Positions 60,768-64,000 of a DNA stretch of 64,000 nt are shown piece by piece. Below the pieces are notes generated by a model, which was not told the DNA's origin, did not search any database, and saw only the letters and a program-made list of their open reading frames with translations. The translations under genes and the position numbers were made by a program. Source of the DNA: Leptospira harrisiae (GTDB lineage Bacteria > Spirochaetota > Leptospiria > Leptospirales > Leptospiraceae); assembly GCF_002811945.1 (NCBI RefSeq), contig NZ_NPDX01000004.1, positions 124,001 through 188,000 on the forward strand. Reading direction: 5' to 3'. Each line of letters begins with the position of its first letter. Position 1 is the stretch's first letter.

Positions 60768-63700
60768 ATGGGATTAGAAGTCTTTTTATTGCCTTTTTTG
60801 GCCAGTGTTGCGGTGACCATTGGGCTCCGTCGTTTGGATAAATCCAACACCAAACTCTCCCAACTCAAACGATATGCGTCCAAATTGACCGATGAAATTG
60901 ATGGTGTCGCCCTTCAAAAAATCCAATTGGTGAAAGATGCCGGCATTGACCTAGACATCCTTGTCAAACAGTCCCGCAAAGTGGCAGAAGACATCCAACA
61001 TTTAAGTTCCGAGTCTCGTGACCTATTCGAAAAAATCCGTGCAAGCAAAGATTACCTCTCTTCCTTGTCAGGCGAGATGGAACAAATCCAAGATTTGAGT
61101 ACCCAAGTTCGTCGTGAAAAACAATACATGGAAGAAGGTCTCTCTCAGATCAACACCCACAAACGAGAGTTACGCGAAGTTTCCGAAGATATGGAAGCCC
61201 TTCATAATGAATCCATCTCTATGTTGGATACCTTCCAAAACAAATTGAATTTCCGTAGTGATGAAATTTTACAATCTGTTGCACAAAAGATGGTGGAGTT
61301 AGAAAGCCTACTCGAAACCAAATCTGATTTTTTAGACAACTCTCTTTCCAAAATTGCAGAAACAGCACGTGAAAAACTTTTATCTCATGCCGATGTGATG
61401 GTTGGAGAAACTGCCGGACGCCTTGACCATGCTCGTAAAGAAATGGATTTACTACTCGAGTCCATGAAATACGCCCAAGGGGATTTGGATGTTCGCCTCA
61501 CAAAATTTGAAGATACCTCTTCCCTACTCTCTGACAAAGTTGATAAGTTTGATGAAAGGTTAGAAGAAAAATACCAACGTGCTTCCGGTAAGTTGGATGA
61601 AAAAGTAAACTTACTCGAGAAAAAAATCCAAGAACGTTTTGATTCTATTTTTGACCAAGTCACTCATACAAAAGATTCTTTTATGAAAGGTCTCTCTCAA
61701 GAGACAGATGCCATCAAACGAGAAATTGAAGACCTCTCTCTGGAAACACTTTCGAAACGTGATGACATCATCAACGAAACAAGAAGACAAGCTGACGGAA
61801 TCAACCAAACCATCATCCAGTTCCAAGAAAAATATTTGGAAGCAGAAAACAAACTCCTTCGCCAAGCAGACATTCGCAAACAAGAACTCATTCGCGAAAT
61901 CGAAGCCTTCTCGGAAGAATTCCACCGTATCTCAGAAGATTTAAAAGAAGAAGCAAGTTCATTGAAAAAAAGTGCCCTCCAAGAACTCAAAGATTTTGAT
62001 CGTGAGTTAGATGCAGTGCGTACTAACCAAGAAATAGTTATCAAAACATCTCTTTTTGAATTAAGGAAAGAACTGGAAGATAGAATGAATTCTGATTTCA
62101 AACTCCAAAAGAGCGAAATGGAATCGGATTTAGAAACAGTTCATTCTCAAGTCAAAGACTTAAGTGAATCCATCTCTGCGCAAACCAAAGATGTAGATGA
62201 ATATGTAGAAGAGTTAAAATCGGCTCTCCGAGAATCTGCACATGAAATTTTAGAAACTGCTGAAGAAAAAGCCAAAGAATCCGAAGAAATTGTCACAGAG
62301 AAAATCCGAATCGCCAATGCGAACTTGGAACAATTTGTCAGCAAATGGGAAGATGAACTTGGTAAAATTCGGGAAGACCAAAACTACAGCATTGAAAAAC
62401 TCCAAGACCGATTAAAAGAAATTCATATTGAAGGTGCTGACCTTCTTGGAGAATTCCAAAACCAATTCCAAAAAGCAAAATCCAATTTGGATTTGGCAGC
62501 TGAGTCCAAAACCAAAGAAAGTATCTCTCGTTTAGAAGATGAAACAAAACTTGCTCGTAGCGAAGTGGAACGAATCCTCAAACATTTGGAAGAATCAGGA
62601 GAATCTTTTTTCAATTTACAAGAAGAGAAAATGGATAGACTCAATGAAACCATTGATTCTAAAATCTCTCACCAATTGACAAAACTTTTGGATAAAGGGA
62701 ATGTTCAACTAGGCCAACTAGAAGATAAAATTTCGAACCACCTAAACACAGTCAAACGCAACCTAGACGAAAGTATCAAACGTTCCAAAGACGAATCAAA
62801 AAAACAAATTGAAACATACCAAAGAGATTACGAAAAATCTTTCAAAGAAATTGCAAAAGAAAGCCAAGACTTCCTAAAAGAAAGTTTGGATCGTTTCCAA
62901 GATTTAAAACATGAAATCAGAAATGGATTGGATGATCTAAACGATACCAAAGAAGAAACTCTCTCTAGTTTCCAATCTGAAATGGAAACTTTAAAAGAAG
63001 ACATCTTAACTCTTTCTAGTGAACTTGAAACAGTTAAAGAACATTCTGATTTATTTGCTTCCGCCAAACAGATCGCCGATGAATCCAATCGTGCCGTAGA
63101 AGAAATTTCCGAAGCACTTCGAGCCCTTGAAAAAAATCGTCCAGACATTGATCTTTACCAATCGGCCATTTCTGAGTTTACGGAACTTCGAAAAGAAATC
63201 GCAAACGAATTAGAAACCCTAAAAGAAGCTCAGTTCCAAACAGAAGACATCGACAAACAAGTGCAGATCCTCGCATCAAACCTTGTTCATGTTTCGGAAA
63301 CCATGGAAGGTTTTGAACAAAGTTTGAGTGAAATAAGTTCCATTGAAACCCGGGTGGCTAAACTCACGGCAGAACAATCTAAAATTGAATCCTTCTTATC
63401 TTCCTTACAAGAATCTCAAGACTCCGTTTTCCATTTGGTAGAAAACTTAGAAGGCCAAAAATACAATGCACGGGAACTCCAAGCCCGCCTCGATATCCTC
63501 GACCGCGAAATCGAAGTGGTGGAAGCTCGTGAGAAGGAACTCACTGAAACCATTCGTTTGGCCGAAAACCGAACTTCTTTCCTTGTAGAAAGAGAAGCAC
63601 AAATTGATTCGGTAGAACGTAAATTTGACAAAATTGAAGAGTTGCTAGGTGATCTATCCGACCGCCACCGCCAAATCCTCACCCTCCAAAAACGATTGGA

Positions 63701-63998
63701 AGACCTAAAAGAATCTTCTCGCGAAACGAAAGAGGATTTGGAATCCCTATTGGGAGAAGCCGACGAAACCTTCGAAAAACTCTCCGAATTCCTGGACATT
63801 GTCCAAGGTGCCATGCAAAGCCCAGTCCCGGCAGGGAAATCAGACCGAAAAGTTTCGGGAAATCCCCTTGTCGAGAGAAAAAGAGCCACCATCCAGAGCC
63901 TCCACGACAACTACCAGTGGTCTTCTGAGGCAATTAGTGAAAAATTAAATATTGAAAAATCCCTCGTAGATAGCATCCTCGGAGTTAGAAAGAAATAA
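60768..63998 (+). CDS. Long coiled-coil protein (SpiroCoCo-type)
   Basis: The 1076-residue protein has a short hydrophobic N-terminus (MGLEVFLLPFLASVAVTIGL), which may be a membrane anchor. About 960 residues of heptad-rich, highly charged coiled coil follow. A small C-terminal helix-turn-helix-like segment is at about 1035-1076 (RATIQSLHDNYQWSSEAISE). The pattern matches spirochaete-specific coiled-coil proteins that are thought to be cytoskeletal or envelope-associated. The ORF ends two bases before the window end. No enzyme motif is visible. Role is inferred. Confidence 0.82.
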   Translation: MGLEVFLLPFLASVAVTIGLRRLDKSNTKLSQLKRYASKLTDEIDGVALQKIQLVKDAGIDLDILVKQSRKVAEDIQHLSSESRDLFEKIRASKDYLSSLSGEMEQIQDLSTQVRREKQYMEEGLSQINTHKRELREVSEDMEALHNESISMLDTFQNKLNFRSDEILQSVAQKMVELESLLETKSDFLDNSLSKIAETAREKLLSHADVMVGETAGRLDHARKEMDLLLESMKYAQGDLDVRLTKFEDTSSLLSDKVDKFDERLEEKYQRASGKLDEKVNLLEKKIQERFDSIFDQVTHTKDSFMKGLSQETDAIKREIEDLSLETLSKRDDIINETRRQADGINQTIIQFQEKYLEAENKLLRQADIRKQELIREIEAFSEEFHRISEDLKEEASSLKKSALQELKDFDRELDAVRTNQEIVIKTSLFELRKELEDRMNSDFKLQKSEMESDLETVHSQVKDLSESISAQTKDVDEYVEELKSALRESAHEILETAEEKAKESEEIVTEKIRIANANLEQFVSKWEDELGKIREDQNYSIEKLQDRLKEIHIEGADLLGEFQNQFQKAKSNLDLAAESKTKESISRLEDETKLARSEVERILKHLEESGESFFNLQEEKMDRLNETIDSKISHQLTKLLDKGNVQLGQLEDKISNHLNTVKRNLDESIKRSKDESKKQIETYQRDYEKSFKEIAKESQDFLKESLDRFQDLKHEIRNGLDDLNDTKEETLSSFQSEMETLKEDILTLSSELETVKEHSDLFASAKQIADESNRAVEEISEALRALEKNRPDIDLYQSAISEFTELRKEIANELETLKEAQFQTEDIDKQVQILASNLVHVSETMEGFEQSLSEISSIETRVAKLTAEQSKIESFLSSLQESQDSVFHLVENLEGQKYNARELQARLDILDREIEVVEAREKELTETIRLAENRTSFLVEREAQIDSVERKFDKIEELLGDLSDRHRQILTLQKRLEDLKESSRETKEDLESLLGEADETFEKLSEFLDIVQGAMQSPVPAGKSDRKVSGNPLVERKRATIQSLHDNYQWSSEAISEKLNIEKSLVDSILGVRKK

Positions 63999-64000
63999 CC

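Noticed and set aside
63416..63910. A 164-residue minus-strand open frame opposite the long coiled-coil gene
   Set aside because: Its Ser/Arg-rich repeats mirror the Glu/Lys/Leu heptads on the other strand; no start signals or domain.
1..64000. tRNA, rRNA, CRISPR, insertion sequence or prophage
   Set aside because: I saw no cloverleaf, rRNA core, regular direct repeats, transposase motifs or flanking terminal repeats in the gaps or genes.

Overview
The window looks like a stretch of a Leptospira chromosome. Supporting signs are the spirochaete-type lipoproteins, a FlaA-family protein, a bactofilin, a CarD regulator, an OmpL47-like surface protein, a SpiroCoCo-type coiled-coil protein, an LmtA/ICMT-like methyltransferase, a DUF1577-like protein and moderate-to-low GC content. 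A saprophytic (L. biflexa-like) species is plausible but not proven here. I see no rRNA, tRNA, CRISPR array, prophage, transposase or insertion sequence. Coding density is very high and no gene-free gap exceeds about 140 bases.

Layout. (1) 1-10655 is one minus-strand run of eight genes with gaps of a few bases or ATGA overlaps: DUF1577/PilZ-like protein, SDR oxidoreductase, a 1904-residue kinase/ATPase/GAF/PP2C protein, AcpS, a small TPR protein, bactofilin, a membrane histidine kinase and a second SDR cut by the window edge. (2) 10758-19608 holds a universal stress protein, a minus-strand polyamine ABC importer (potD-potA-potB-potC) and, divergently, three plus-strand genes for putrescine-to-succinate catabolism (gabD, gabT, aminobutyraldehyde dehydrogenase). 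(3) 19651-33788 has a DUF389 membrane protein, a SurA/PpiD-like anchor protein coupled to a CheX-like phosphatase, a three-gene OmpA/TPR envelope operon, a YbiT-type ABC-F ATPase, an outer-membrane protein, a comF-STAS-rdgB string, and the divergent OmpL47-like/FlaA-like pair. (4) 33875-42295 has Lnt, a PIN/TRAM protein, CarD with a strong promoter, a SPOR protein, a methyltransferase and a membrane PP2C phosphatase. (5) 42364-49184 is the caa3-type cytochrome oxidase operon with Sco and a 50-residue membrane peptide, facing the heme A synthesis genes ctaA-ctaB. (6) 49194-64000 has two TPM-domain proteins, a minus-strand run (cytochrome c, zinc-ribbon peptide, STAS protein, citrate-synthase homologue, 7TM-DISM-like/PP2C phosphatase), an epimerase, the LmtA-like enzyme, a PlsC-like acyltransferase coupled to a GHKL-like protein, a ferritin-like diiron protein and a 1076-residue coiled-coil protein.

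How the genes work together. Polyamine import plus the three catabolic enzymes forms a coherent supply route from putrescine through GABA to succinate. The oxidase subunits, Sco, CtaA and CtaB together build a heme-aa3/c terminal oxidase. Signalling genes are dense: three SpoIIE-type PP2C phosphatases, two STAS antagonists, one GHKL-like protein, one histidine kinase and one Ser/Thr-kinase-like domain, which suggests partner-switching regulation. The most unusual item is the citrate synthase homologue at 52987-54267. All three classical catalytic residues are substituted, and it lies between a STAS protein and a PP2C phosphatase in one tight gene run.
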